From Enterococcus_I eurekensis (GTDB taxonomy: Bacteria; Bacillota; Bacilli; Lactobacillales; Enterococcaceae), in contig NZ_JBHSGT010000060.1 in NCBI RefSeq assembly GCF_042654605.1, positions 1 to 55,741 of the forward strand: a stretch of 55,741 nucleotides of DNA, given 5' to 3'. A model generated the notes under the pieces. It worked only from the letters and a program-made list of their open reading frames with translations. It was not told the DNA's origin and made no database searches. The first letter of the stretch is position 1. The number at the start of each line of letters is the position of its first letter. Positions 39,979 through 49,084 of the stretch are shown here, in pieces. Both the position numbers and the translations under genes were made by a program.

Positions 39979-42024
39979 TTAATTCTGTTTTAATTTTAGT
40001 AACAATACTTCATAAGGTTTTAATTCTAGTTGGCAATCTTTGCTTGTATTCGTAATCAAATCCAAGCTTTCACTTGCTACCTCAATCATTTTATTTGATT
40101 CTGAAAAATTCATCACAAAGTAGTAAGATTCCTCATCAAAATCACGGGATTGAACAGAGACTTCTTTATCCCCTTTAATTACCCATGAATTGGCTAACGT
40201 TGTCTCTTTAGCAATCTGATCATAAATGACTTCTAAGAAATCAAGCCCCGTTCTTGCTCCAATAAAGTACGCTTGGCCTTGACCATAATTATTTTTCGTA
40301 ACGGCTGGTGTCTTCGCATAGAAATCTTCTTCATAATAAACAATCGATTCCGCGGTTCCTAATTCTAGGATAGTGCAATAATCTTTGACTTCAAATGTTT
40401 GAGCTCCGTAGCGTAATTGATTACGGTCGTTTGGATATAAGGTATCCGTTTCTTTCACTGAGATTCCAAAAATCTCTTGTAATTGCTGTGGCCAGCCACC
40501 TAAATAGGTTAAATCATTTTCATTCACATAACCAGTAATATAAGTTGAAACTAAAATCCCTCCCTGTGAAACAAAGGATGCAAAGCGCGCCATCACGTCT
40601 TCACGGATCAAATACATCATTGGCGCTATTACTAAGTCATACTTACTTAAATCCGCTTCTGATGTTACGACTTCAACCGCAATGTCGTGATTCCAGAAAT
40701 AACGATAGTGCTCTTGTAGGGTCTGTGGGTAACGTTTAGAAGCATTTGAGAATCCTTGGGCATCATTTAAAGCCCAATTATTTTCCCAGTCATAAAGAAT
40801 CGCAACCTTGGCTGCTTTGTAACTCCCTTTAATTTCTTTAATTTTTTCCAATGCCTCACCGACTGCTTTGACATCTTGGAACACACGGTTTTCTTCGCTG
40901 TTGTCATGATCTACGACAGCGCCATGGAATTTTTCTGATGAGCCACGTGATTTACGCCACTGGAAATACAAATTACTATCTGAACCGTGTGCAATGAATT
41001 GCATTGAAGACAATAAGTGCATGCCGGGACGTTTCATCTTATTAACATCGTGCCAGTTTACGCCACTTGGTGTGGATTCCATAATTAAGAATGGCTTTTG
41101 TTTCATGCTTCGATATTGATCATTAATGAAACCGACTTTACTCGCTAAATCAGCTGTTGTTTCCCAATCATTGTGCCATGCTGGATAACAATCCCAACTA
41201 ATCACATCGACATGCTTAGCGAATTGGCCATAGTCCAAACTTTGAAATGGAATAAGATCGTGTGTGTCGGCCATGAAGTTGGTTGTAATTGGAACCTCAG
41301 GGGTTAGTCGACGTAAGTCTTTTATTTCATGCTCGTAAAAATCAATCGTTTGATGCGTAACAAATCGCTTCCAATCTAAATTATGACCGTGAACCATGGT
41401 CTCACCAATAGAAGACGGTGATTCAATCTCTGACCAGTCTGAGTATGCATGACTCCAAAATGGAGCCCACCAGGCATCATTTAAAGATTTGAGTGAGCCA
41501 TATTTGTTTTTTAACCATTCTCGAAAATTGGCTTGGCAGTAGTCACAATGGCACTCCCCAGAGTATTCGTTTGAAATATGCCACATAAATAGTGCCGGAT
41601 GGTTACCGTAACGCTCAACTAATTTTTGATTCATAATCGCAATTTTTTCACGATAGACAGGCGAAGAGAAACAATGATTGTGACGCCCACCATGGAGCAT
41701 TTTTTCACGCTTATCATTTGTTCGTAAAACTTCAGGATATTTCTTTGACATCCAAGCTGGCCGGGCGCCACTTGGAGTTGCTAAAATGACGTTGCCACCA
41801 ATTGAATAAATATCATCCATCACTTTATCTAGCCATTCAAAGTGAAATTCCCCTTCTCGTGGTTCTAATTGACTCCAAGAAAACATACCAATGGAGAACG
41901 TATTAGACTTTGATTTTTTCATTAATTCAAGATCTTTCTCCAAAATTTCTGGATGATCTAACCACTGATCCGGGTTATAGTCGCCTCCATGTAATAAACG
42001 ATCTTCTAACTCATAACGTGTCAT
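39979..42024 (-). CDS. ganA: Beta-galactosidase, glycoside hydrolase family 42
   Basis: A 681-aa retaining glycosidase. Seen: LLHGGDYNPDQWLDHPEIL at the N terminus, FSIGMFSWSQLEPREGEF, HISNEYSGECHCDYCQANF with acid/base Glu and a Cys set that binds zinc in GH42, nucleophile Glu in LIMESTPSGVNW, then the trimer and C-terminal domains. Length is typical (about 670-690). No signal peptide, so it acts on imported beta-galactosides. Nine nt after ganQ, whose end holds its AAAGGAT ribosome binding site. No GH53 galactanase gene follows, unlike B. subtilis ganSPQAB. Confidence 0.95.
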   Translation of the reverse strand: MTRYELEDRLLHGGDYNPDQWLDHPEILEKDLELMKKSKSNTFSIGMFSWSQLEPREGEFHFEWLDKVMDDIYSIGGNVILATPSGARPAWMSKKYPEVLRTNDKREKMLHGGRHNHCFSSPVYREKIAIMNQKLVERYGNHPALFMWHISNEYSGECHCDYCQANFREWLKNKYGSLKSLNDAWWAPFWSHAYSDWSEIESPSSIGETMVHGHNLDWKRFVTHQTIDFYEHEIKDLRRLTPEVPITTNFMADTHDLIPFQSLDYGQFAKHVDVISWDCYPAWHNDWETTADLASKVGFINDQYRSMKQKPFLIMESTPSGVNWHDVNKMKRPGMHLLSSMQFIAHGSDSNLYFQWRKSRGSSEKFHGAVVDHDNSEENRVFQDVKAVGEALEKIKEIKGSYKAAKVAILYDWENNWALNDAQGFSNASKRYPQTLQEHYRYFWNHDIAVEVVTSEADLSKYDLVIAPMMYLIREDVMARFASFVSQGGILVSTYITGYVNENDLTYLGGWPQQLQEIFGISVKETDTLYPNDRNQLRYGAQTFEVKDYCTILELGTAESIVYYEEDFYAKTPAVTKNNYGQGQAYFIGARTGLDFLEVIYDQIAKETTLANSWVIKGDKEVSVQSRDFDEESYYFVMNFSESNKMIEVASESLDLITNTSKDCQLELKPYEVLLLKLKQN

Positions 42025-42033
42025 TTTATATTC

Positions 42034-42894
42034 TTATCCTTTCGTACCTCCAGCAGTCAACCCGCTGACAAAGTGTTTTTGTAAAGCAATAAAGACCAGT
42101 GCGATTGGGATACTAATTAAAATCGCTCCTGCTGCAAAAGTCGTGTAGCTAGCACCCATTTTATCGGTCACTAATTTATACAGCCCGATTGGTAATGTGT
42201 AATACTCTGGACTTCTGAGCAAAACAGAAGAAAGCGCAAAATCACCCAACGGTCCTGTGAAACCGTTCATCGCAACGACTGCTAACATTGGTCGAGAAAG
42301 CGGCAAAATAATTTGTAAAAAGATTCGAGTATTGCTAGCACCATCGATTTTAGCACTTTCATCCAAATCCATCGGGATGGAGTCAAAATACCCTTTTAGT
42401 AAATACGTATTCATCGGTATTTGTCCTCCAACATAAATTAAAATTAACAACATGTGACTATTAATTAATCCTAACATTTGTGCCAAAACAAAAATTGCAA
42501 TTAAAGCTGAAAACTGCGGAATCATTTGTAGAAGTAAAAATAAAATCAAACCATTCTTACGTCCTTTAAAACGGAATCTAGAAAAAGAATATGCGGTCAT
42601 TGAAACAAATATCAATGATAAAATCATTGTAAAGACACTAATTTTTAAAGAATTCAAATACCACTGTCCATAAAAAAGGCTACCTTCATTCGCAAAAAGT
42701 TTTGTATAATGCCCAACTGTAGGGTTTTTAGGAATCAGACTTGTACTAACCAAACTATTTCCCGGATTAAAACTAGCTCCTATGGTCCACAGTAATGGAT
42801 AAACAATAATGACAACCATCAAGAGTAGTAAGCCGTATGATAAAACAAGCTTTGTTCTATTTTGATTTTTTATACTTTTTGTTTTTGACATCAT
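42034..42894 (-). CDS. ganQ: Sugar ABC transporter permease (MalG/GanQ type)
   Basis: A 286-aa inner membrane permease with six segments. Seen: LLLMVVIIVYPLLWTIGASF, the MalG EAA loop DSIPMDLDESAKIDGASNTRIFLQIILPLSRP (split here: positions about 186-217) and C-terminal KHFVSGLTAGGTKG. ATG at 42894 follows AAGGAGG by 9 nt; an in-frame start at 42945 would run into the preceding gene. Partner of the GanP-like permease; the ATPase (MsmX type) must be encoded elsewhere. Confidence 0.93.
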   Translation of the reverse strand: MMSKTKSIKNQNRTKLVLSYGLLLLMVVIIVYPLLWTIGASFNPGNSLVSTSLIPKNPTVGHYTKLFANEGSLFYGQWYLNSLKISVFTMILSLIFVSMTAYSFSRFRFKGRKNGLILFLLLQMIPQFSALIAIFVLAQMLGLINSHMLLILIYVGGQIPMNTYLLKGYFDSIPMDLDESAKIDGASNTRIFLQIILPLSRPMLAVVAMNGFTGPLGDFALSSVLLRSPEYYTLPIGLYKLVTDKMGASYTTFAAGAILISIPIALVFIALQKHFVSGLTAGGTKG

Positions 42895-42895
42895 T

Positions 42896-44176
42896 TTAAG
42901 CTTCCTCCTTAAATGAATTTGTCCGTTTGAATTGCCAAATTGCAATACCGATTACGAAGATGGACAGTAAGATAGTCAATGCTGCTGCCAGTGCATATTG
43001 GCTATTTTGCATCGTTAATTTATAAATCCATGAAACCAAAATATCCGTTCCCCCAGCTGTTGATCCAGGAACAGCTGGACCACCTGCATTAAACAAGTAA
43101 ATTATATTAAAATTATTGAAATTAAAGGTATATTGTGTGATTAAGATTGGTGCCATAGCATAAAGTAATAATGGCAACGTAATTTTACGGAACTGTTGAA
43201 TGGCGGTTGCACCATCAATTGTTGATGCTTCATATAAATCTTCTGGGATAGATTGTAAGGTTCCTGTTGTCACAATAAAAATATAAGGGAATCCCAACCA
43301 TCCTTGAATCATCAATAAGGCTAGTCTTGTCCAATTGGCATCCGTTAACCAAGGGATGGGTGAAACGTTGAAGAATGCTAAAATCGTATTGTTAATTGCT
43401 CCAAAACTATCATTAAACATCCCCGCAAAAATCAAAATCGTCACAAAACCAGGGACTGCCCAAGGTAAAACTAAAATTGTCCGGAAAAAACGTTTAAAAC
43501 GTAATTTTTTTTGATGCACAACAACTGCTAAAAAAATGCCTAAAGCTACTTGTAATGTTGAAGCCACAAGTGTCCAAATGACTGTCCAACCTAATACATT
43601 AAAAAATGTCGCACGCCAAATATCGACTGTAAAGATTTGTTTAAATGTATCCAAACCGACCCAGTCCGCCAAGTTAGCAGGTGCTGAATGATACAAATCA
43701 TAATTCGTAAAAGCTAATGCGATACTAAACAAAATTGGAAAGACAACTGAAAATACTAGTAACATAAATGCTGGACTACTTAATAAATAGGGATAGCCTT
43801 CTGCAAGTAGCGCATGGTAACTTTCTTTGATTGAATTGACTCTCAAATTCTGATCGCGGAGTTCTCCATTTTTATAAGCGTCGCGTAAATTTAAGTAATA
43901 GAAAAAAATTCCAAACAAAATAACAATAAGTGCAACTAATCCTTCTGCTAGTAAAAAAATAGAATTATCACGGGGGACTTCCGTTCCTAGGGTCACTAAT
44001 CCCCATATTCCCATATTAAACAGATCTTTAAAAACAAAAAGATATAAGATTGCTGTCCCTAAAAATAGAGTTCCTTTAATTTTTTGGTGATTATAAAATT
44101 GACCCCCACCTGGAATAATTGATAATAAAGTCGCTCTTTTAGCGTGAATTGCGGTTGATTTAATTGTGCTCTCCAT
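42896..44176 (-). CDS. ganP: Sugar ABC transporter permease (MalF/GanP type)
   Basis: A 426-aa permease. Two or three extra N-terminal hydrophobic segments (TLLSIIPGGGQFYNHQKIKG, LFLGTAILYLFVF, and LVALIVILFGIFFYYL) precede the standard six-segment MalF core with EAA loop IPEDLYEASTIDGATAIQQF and ITLPLL. The GQFYNxQxxKG-like start is typical of GanP/MalF relatives in Firmicutes. ATG at 44176 has GGGAGG upstream; the ATG at 44197 has no ribosome binding site. Followed by ganQ after 1 nt. Confidence 0.93.
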   Translation of the reverse strand: MESTIKSTAIHAKRATLLSIIPGGGQFYNHQKIKGTLFLGTAILYLFVFKDLFNMGIWGLVTLGTEVPRDNSIFLLAEGLVALIVILFGIFFYYLNLRDAYKNGELRDQNLRVNSIKESYHALLAEGYPYLLSSPAFMLLVFSVVFPILFSIALAFTNYDLYHSAPANLADWVGLDTFKQIFTVDIWRATFFNVLGWTVIWTLVASTLQVALGIFLAVVVHQKKLRFKRFFRTILVLPWAVPGFVTILIFAGMFNDSFGAINNTILAFFNVSPIPWLTDANWTRLALLMIQGWLGFPYIFIVTTGTLQSIPEDLYEASTIDGATAIQQFRKITLPLLLYAMAPILITQYTFNFNNFNIIYLFNAGGPAVPGSTAGGTDILVSWIYKLTMQNSQYALAAALTILLSIFVIGIAIWQFKRTNSFKEEA

Positions 44177-44245
44177 AAAGCACCCTCCCTTTATCATTGA
44201 AACTGTGACACTCGTATCTCAATGAGTGTCACAGTCATTCTTTCT

Positions 44246-45511
44246 TTATTTTCCAGTTGCTGCAATCGATGCTTGAATTTGTTCAACCGCCTGTGGTAGA
44301 ACTTTCTTAGGTTCACCTTTGCCAGTTGCAATTGTTTGTAATGCAGCATCAATTGGTTCCCATACTGAATTCATCGCTGTAATCGACGGTGTTAAGACCG
44401 CATGTTGCGATTGTTTAGACACCGCAACAGCACTTTCGCTTGCTTGAATAATTGGATCTTCTGACAAGGATGCAACGGCTGGAACTTCAGAAGTTTTTTC
44501 ATATCGAACAGCCGAATTTTCAGCATTCGTAATAAACTCGACAAATTCTTGAGCTAATTCTGTATTTTTTGAGTAGCTACTTACGTTGTAACTCTTGACA
44601 CCAATAAATGAACTCATATGCTCGCCATTGCCTAAAATTGGTAGTTCTTTCACTCCATAATTAATTCCTGCTTCTTTATAGGGAGTTAAATTCCAAGGTC
44701 CAGAAATAACTGCAGCAGCTTTCCCCTCGGTGAATAGAGAGTCTAAAACATTAATTCCTTGTTCACCGATGATTCCTGTTGGAAAAACACCTGATTGATA
44801 AAATTGTTGAATGTACTCTGCACCTTTAATCGCATCTTCATTCGCTAAACCAATATCTTCTGCTAAATAATTGCCTTCACTGTCTTGTCCAAAGACATAA
44901 CCACCGTAACCGCCCAAAACACCTTGCGCATAATAAATTTGATCCCACAATGCTAATAAACCAAATTTTTCTTTATCTGTGACCGCTTTTGAATATTCAA
45001 GCCACTCATCCGTCGTTTCTGGTAAATCAGCTTCTGAAATAATATCTTTGTTATAATATAAAATTTGTGTTTCCACCGCTTTTGGTAATCCATAAATCTC
45101 ACCTTCAACAATTTGAGACTGCATCGCTGATTCCGTGTAAATACTTTTCACTCCATCTGCAACATCCAATTTTGCCAGTAACCCTTCTGTTACGGCAGTT
45201 CCGATTTGATCGGCTGGAATCGTAATTACGTCTGGTCCAGTACCAGCTGGCCCATCCAATCGTAAGTCTTCAATTTGACCCGCATAAGCTTTTTCAACAA
45301 CTTTAATTTTTACATCATGTTCCTCTTCAAATTGTTTAACTGCCTCTTCAATCCCTGATTTTTTGTCTTGATCTTCCCAGACAAGTAAGTCATATTCTTT
45401 TTTATCTTCTTTAGATGGCTTGCCACCACTCGTTTCTTCACCTGGACCACAGGCTGCCAATCCTAAAGTTAATGTACCCAATAATAAAAATCCTAAAAAT
45501 TTCTTCATCAT
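44246..45511 (-). CDS. ganS: Sugar-binding lipoprotein (GanS/CycB, MalE family)
   Basis: A 421-aa extracellular solute-binding lipoprotein. Signal peptide KKFLGFLLLGTLTLG with lipobox LAAC (Cys near residue 21), then a GEETSGGKPSKED linker and MalE-type fold: LLVWEDQDKKSGIEEAVKQF, GPDVITIPADQIG, YGLPKAVETQILYYNKD, GKAAAVISGPWNL. Expected ligand is a beta-galacto-oligosaccharide or lactose, from synteny with ganA. Start at ATG 45511 (GAGGAG upstream; the adjacent ATG 45508 is equally possible). First gene of the operon. Confidence 0.92.
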   Translation of the reverse strand: MMKKFLGFLLLGTLTLGLAACGPGEETSGGKPSKEDKKEYDLLVWEDQDKKSGIEEAVKQFEEEHDVKIKVVEKAYAGQIEDLRLDGPAGTGPDVITIPADQIGTAVTEGLLAKLDVADGVKSIYTESAMQSQIVEGEIYGLPKAVETQILYYNKDIISEADLPETTDEWLEYSKAVTDKEKFGLLALWDQIYYAQGVLGGYGGYVFGQDSEGNYLAEDIGLANEDAIKGAEYIQQFYQSGVFPTGIIGEQGINVLDSLFTEGKAAAVISGPWNLTPYKEAGINYGVKELPILGNGEHMSSFIGVKSYNVSSYSKNTELAQEFVEFITNAENSAVRYEKTSEVPAVASLSEDPIIQASESAVAVSKQSQHAVLTPSITAMNSVWEPIDAALQTIATGKGEPKKVLPQAVEQIQASIAATGK

Positions 45512-45529
45512 TTTTTCTCCTCTCATTTT

Positions 45530-45543
45530 TGAAAACGTTATCC
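45530..45543 (-). promoter_or_regulatory. cre-like site in the ganS leader
   Basis: TGAAAACGTTATCC matches the cre pattern TGWNANCGNTNWCA except for the last base. It lies downstream of the -10 box, where CcpA binding would act as a roadblock. Confidence 0.65.
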
Positions 45544-45552
45544 TCACTCAAT

Positions 45553-45581
45553 ATAGTAAATTAATTTATCTGATTTGTAAA
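45553..45581 (-). promoter_or_regulatory. ganS promoter with operator 1
   Basis: Minus strand TTTACA (45576-45581), 17-nt spacer, TACTAT (45553-45558). The inverted repeat GTAAAT-TA-ATTTAT (45556-45569) covers the -10 box and half the spacer and matches operator 2 at 45680-45693. Confidence 0.7.
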
Positions 45582-45679
45582 TCTTTTTTACTATATTTTT
45601 TATTTTTATTCACTAAAAAATCTAAAAAAACATCAAAAAGGCTGATAGAATCACGTTTTTAAACAATTGAAAATTTACG

Positions 45680-45693
45680 GTAAATTTATTTAC
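45680..45693. promoter_or_regulatory. Operator 2, upstream of the LacI-type gene
   Basis: GTAAAT-TT-ATTTAC, perfect 6-bp arms, same motif as operator 1; centre distance is 124 bp, compatible with looping and autoregulation by the LacI-type protein. Confidence 0.6.
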
Positions 45694-45734
45694 TAAATGA
45701 ACCGTTTACTATATACTTAAGTTGAGGTGAGAGG

Positions 45735-46745
45735 ATGACTACTATTAAGAAAATTGCCGAAGTATCGGGTTTTTCCCAAGCAACTGTTTCTCGATTACTA
45801 AAAGGCGACACTTCCTTATCGGTTAGTGAACAAACAAGAAAAACAATTATTAATACTGCTCTTTCTTTAGGCTATGATCGTTCAAAAATCAAAACAACAA
45901 TTGAGAAAATTGCTCTCCTTTTTTGGATGACTAATCAAGAAGAATTACAAGATTTATATTTTCATCAACTGCGTTTAACCATTGAAAAATATGCCCAAGA
46001 AAACAATCTCGACATTTTAACAATTAAGCATGAAGACGGGATTCAAAGCCTTCCAAAAAATATTTCCGGTTTTATCGGCGTTGGCTTTTTTTCAAAAGAA
46101 GAGATGCGACAGCTGAAAATAATATGTCCCAATGGCGTCTTTTTAGAAATGAATTCTGAGCCTGAAATGTTTGATACCGTAAAACCTGATACCGATCGTA
46201 TGACACGTCATGCCATTGATCTTTTTTTGAAAAAGGGATATGAGAAAATTGGATTTATCGGTGGAGCTTATCATAATCCAGATATAAATTTAGATGAAAT
46301 TGATTCACGGGAAGTGACCTTTCGGCAATACTTAACTCAAAAAGAGAAACTAAAAGAAAAATACGTGTTTTCAGGTGGTAAATTTACTGTAAAACAAGGA
46401 TACCAATTAACGAAACAAATGATTGAACAACTAGGTGACGATTTGCCAGAATGTATTTTTGTTGCATCAGATACGATTGCAGTCGGTGCTTTGCAAGCTT
46501 TCAATGAAGTCGGTATTATGATTCCTGATCGTCTCGAACTAATCAGTGTTAATGACAACGATATTGCCAAATTTGTCTCACCCCCATTAACAACTTTCCG
46601 AATTGACGTTGAAGAGCTTGCACGAACTTCGATTGACATGCTTGTTGATCAATTAATCTATCCTCGTGAAATTACGAAAACGGTCCTTGTCGGCGCGAAA
46701 TTGATTGAACGTAAAAGTTTTTTATTTGATGAAAAAACGAAATAA
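45735..46745 (+). CDS. ganR: LacI-family repressor (GanR-like)
   Basis: A 336-aa repressor. N-terminal LacI HTH: TIKKIAEVSGFSQATVSRLL with hinge region about residues 48-58, then a periplasmic-binding-protein effector domain (GFIGGAYHNPDINLDEIDSR, ECIFVASDTIAVGALQAFNE, LELISVNDNDIAKFVSPPLT). This end is typical of GanR/MsmR regulators of galacto-oligosaccharide genes. ATG has GAGGTGAG upstream. Divergent from ganSPQA with shared operators. Confidence 0.92.
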   Translation: MTTIKKIAEVSGFSQATVSRLLKGDTSLSVSEQTRKTIINTALSLGYDRSKIKTTIEKIALLFWMTNQEELQDLYFHQLRLTIEKYAQENNLDILTIKHEDGIQSLPKNISGFIGVGFFSKEEMRQLKIICPNGVFLEMNSEPEMFDTVKPDTDRMTRHAIDLFLKKGYEKIGFIGGAYHNPDINLDEIDSREVTFRQYLTQKEKLKEKYVFSGGKFTVKQGYQLTKQMIEQLGDDLPECIFVASDTIAVGALQAFNEVGIMIPDRLELISVNDNDIAKFVSPPLTTFRIDVEELARTSIDMLVDQLIYPREITKTVLVGAKLIERKSFLFDEKTK

Positions 46746-46790
46746 AATAACAAACGGAGACGTGTCTTTTTCACGTCTCCGTTTGTTATT
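46746..46790. terminator. Bidirectional terminator between ganR and recQ
   Basis: AATAACAAACGGAGACGTG / CACGTCTCCGTTTGTTATT perfect 19-bp stem. Confidence 0.93.
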
Positions 46791-48546
46791 CATGTTTCAA
46801 CAAAGCTAAAAAGGCTTCGCCATACTTGTCTAATTTATTTTGTCCGACTCCTTTTATATCTAAAAAGGCTAAAGAATTTTGTGGTTGTTTTTCTGCCAAT
46901 TCTTTTAATGTTTGATCAGAAAAAATAATATATGGTGGCAAGCTTTGTTCTTGGGCAATTTCTAAACGTAGACTCCGGAGTTTCTCAAACAGCTCATCAT
47001 CGGCCACAATTTGCTTCAAAACGTTTTGTTTACGCGAAACGTTTTCTTTTCCTAGTAAGACTTGGACACCTTTATTTGAAACAGATAACGTAGGAAATTG
47101 CCCTTCTGATGGTGTTAAATAACCTTCTGCGGTTAAGTAATCAATCAAACCCGTTAAATCTTTTTGCGTCCAATCTTTCATCAACCCATGTGTCGGTAAT
47201 TGCTCGAAACGCCATTGTTTAACTTTTTGATCATTAGAACCAGTCAAAACTTTTGCTACGAGGGATTTACCAAAACGCTCGCCCATTCGTTTGACACAAG
47301 ATAAAACTTTTTGTGTTTCAACAGTAATATCAACGACTTCACGTTCATCTAGACAATTACTACATTGATGGCAATCAGTCGCATTTTCTTCTCCAAAATA
47401 ACGTAAAATGTAACGTTGCAAACACATTTGCGTATGGGCGTATTGATTCATTTCCTGCAATTTGACATGTTCGCTTTGACGATAAGTGATATCCGATTCT
47501 GATTGTTCAATAAAGAACTGCTGAATTTGAATATCTTGCGCGCCATACATTAAAATCGCTTCACTCGGTAAGCCATCACGTCCGGCACGTCCGGCTTCTT
47601 GATAATATGATTCAATATTTCCTGGCATCTGAGCATGAATCACAAAACGAACGTTGCTCTTATTAATCCCCATCCCAAAAGCATTCGTCGCAACAATCAC
47701 TGAAATACGATCGTATAAAAAAGCTTCCTGATTATTCGAACGTTCCCCTTCGCTAAGTCCCGCATGGTATCTTCCCGCTTTGATTTTATGGTGTGTTAAT
47801 AATTGATAAATGCGCTCAACTTCTTTACGGGTACTTGCATAAATAATGCCTGCTTGTTCCTTATTCAAACGCAAATATTCTAATAAATAAACATCTTTTT
47901 GATTTTTCACCACTTGAAAGGATAAATTTTCACGGGCAAATCCGGTTTTAATTTCATTACCATAGGGGATACCTAAACGCTGACAAATATCTTCTGCAAC
48001 TTGTGGTGTTGCTGTAGCCGTTAAAGCGACAATCGGTGGTTTTTGATCAAACTGTTGAATTGTTTCGGCAACACTTAAATAACTCGGGCGGAAATCATGC
48101 CCCCATTGTGAAATACAGTGCGCTTCATCAACAGCTAGTAAACTAAGTGGCACATATCGTAGTAATTCCTGAAAATCAAAACTCGTCAAACGCTCGGGTG
48201 CGACATAAAGCAGTTTAACTTCTCCTTGTCCGACTTGGCGGAAGCGTTGATTGGTTTCTTCTTGAGATAACGTACTATTAATATAAGTGGCAGGAATCCC
48301 CATTTCGTTTAGCTGGTCCACTTGGTCTTTCATTAAAGAAATTAAAGGTGAAATCACCAGCGTTAAACCATCTAACATTAAGGCGGGCAGTTGGTAGCAA
48401 ACCGACTTTCCCCCACCTGTTGGCATAATTCCTAAGACATTTTCTCGGTTCAAAATCGTATCAATAATGGCTTCTTGACCGGGACGAAACTCGGTATAGC
48501 CAAATTTTTCTGCTAAAATTTGTTGCTTTGTATTAATTAGATTCAT
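46786..48546 (-). CDS. recQ: ATP-dependent DNA helicase RecQ
   Basis: A 586-aa 3'-5' superfamily 2 helicase for recombination and fork repair. Seen: FRPGQEAIIDTIL (RecQ motif 0), Walker A MPTGGGKSVCYQLPA, DEAHCISQWGHDFRP (motif II and aromatic loop), ALTATATPQV, VATNAFGMGINK, QEAGRAGRDG (motif VI), zinc-binding Cys set CLQRYILRYFG..CHQCSNC, a winged helix, and a C-terminal HRDC domain with LPPYIIFSDQTL. Odd: the only available ATG (48546) directly abuts GAGGAG, leaving no spacer. Confidence 0.95.
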   Translation of the reverse strand: MNLINTKQQILAEKFGYTEFRPGQEAIIDTILNRENVLGIMPTGGGKSVCYQLPALMLDGLTLVISPLISLMKDQVDQLNEMGIPATYINSTLSQEETNQRFRQVGQGEVKLLYVAPERLTSFDFQELLRYVPLSLLAVDEAHCISQWGHDFRPSYLSVAETIQQFDQKPPIVALTATATPQVAEDICQRLGIPYGNEIKTGFARENLSFQVVKNQKDVYLLEYLRLNKEQAGIIYASTRKEVERIYQLLTHHKIKAGRYHAGLSEGERSNNQEAFLYDRISVIVATNAFGMGINKSNVRFVIHAQMPGNIESYYQEAGRAGRDGLPSEAILMYGAQDIQIQQFFIEQSESDITYRQSEHVKLQEMNQYAHTQMCLQRYILRYFGEENATDCHQCSNCLDEREVVDITVETQKVLSCVKRMGERFGKSLVAKVLTGSNDQKVKQWRFEQLPTHGLMKDWTQKDLTGLIDYLTAEGYLTPSEGQFPTLSVSNKGVQVLLGKENVSRKQNVLKQIVADDELFEKLRSLRLEIAQEQSLPPYIIFSDQTLKELAEKQPQNSLAFLDIKGVGQNKLDKYGEAFLALLKHE

Positions 48547-48649
48547 CTCCTCAAATTGATTGCTTTAGCGAAACACAAAAAGAAAACAATCAATGTTATG
48601 GTCTTAGTATACCAAATCTTTGATTGCTTTTTTCATTTTTTACAAATCC

Positions 48650-49084
48650 TTACGCTTTTAAACGCTTATGTAAATAATATTTCGTGACACCACGCATTGG
48701 CATGTCTTCTAACGAGCCAAAAACGACATAACCTTGTTTTTGATAAAAGCCTAATGCCTGATAACTCATCGTCGTCAGTGTAATTTGGATAGTTCCTTGT
48801 ATTATTGCCAACTCCTCAATTTTCTTCATCAAACGGCTACCTACTCGTTGCTCTCGGTAAGCCGGATCCACTGCTAATAAATTAATATAGATGGATTCAT
48901 AGGATTGTTTAGCAAGAATACCACCCACAATTTTGTCTTGATCGAATACAGCAAAGGCCAGCAATTTTTCTGGTAAGTCTTCAATTCCAACTTCCGACTT
49001 TTGATTTGAGAAAATTTTTTCCAAAGCAACACTCAATGTCTCTGGATCAATCGTTTGTAAATGAATTTTATTTTCCAAATTCAA
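48650..49084 (-). CDS. GNAT family N-acetyltransferase
   Basis: A 144-aa acetyltransferase. Seen: IVGGILAKQSYESIYINLLAVDPAYR (beta4), the acetyl-CoA loop EQRVGSRLM (Q-R-V-G-S-R), and MSYQALGFYQKQGYVVFG near the end. Start is a TTG at 49084, overlapping the end of the SGNH esterase gene by 17 nt; spacing to a purine stretch is poor, so the exact start (49084 or 49078) is unsure. Substrate unknown. Confidence 0.82.
   Translation of the reverse strand: MNLENKIHLQTIDPETLSVALEKIFSNQKSEVGIEDLPEKLLAFAVFDQDKIVGGILAKQSYESIYINLLAVDPAYREQRVGSRLMKKIEELAIIQGTIQITLTTMSYQALGFYQKQGYVVFGSLEDMPMRGVTKYYLHKRLKA

Noticed and set aside
39979..42024. LacZ-type (GH2) beta-galactosidase
   Set aside because: Motifs and length are those of GH42, with the zinc Cys cluster and trimer domain.
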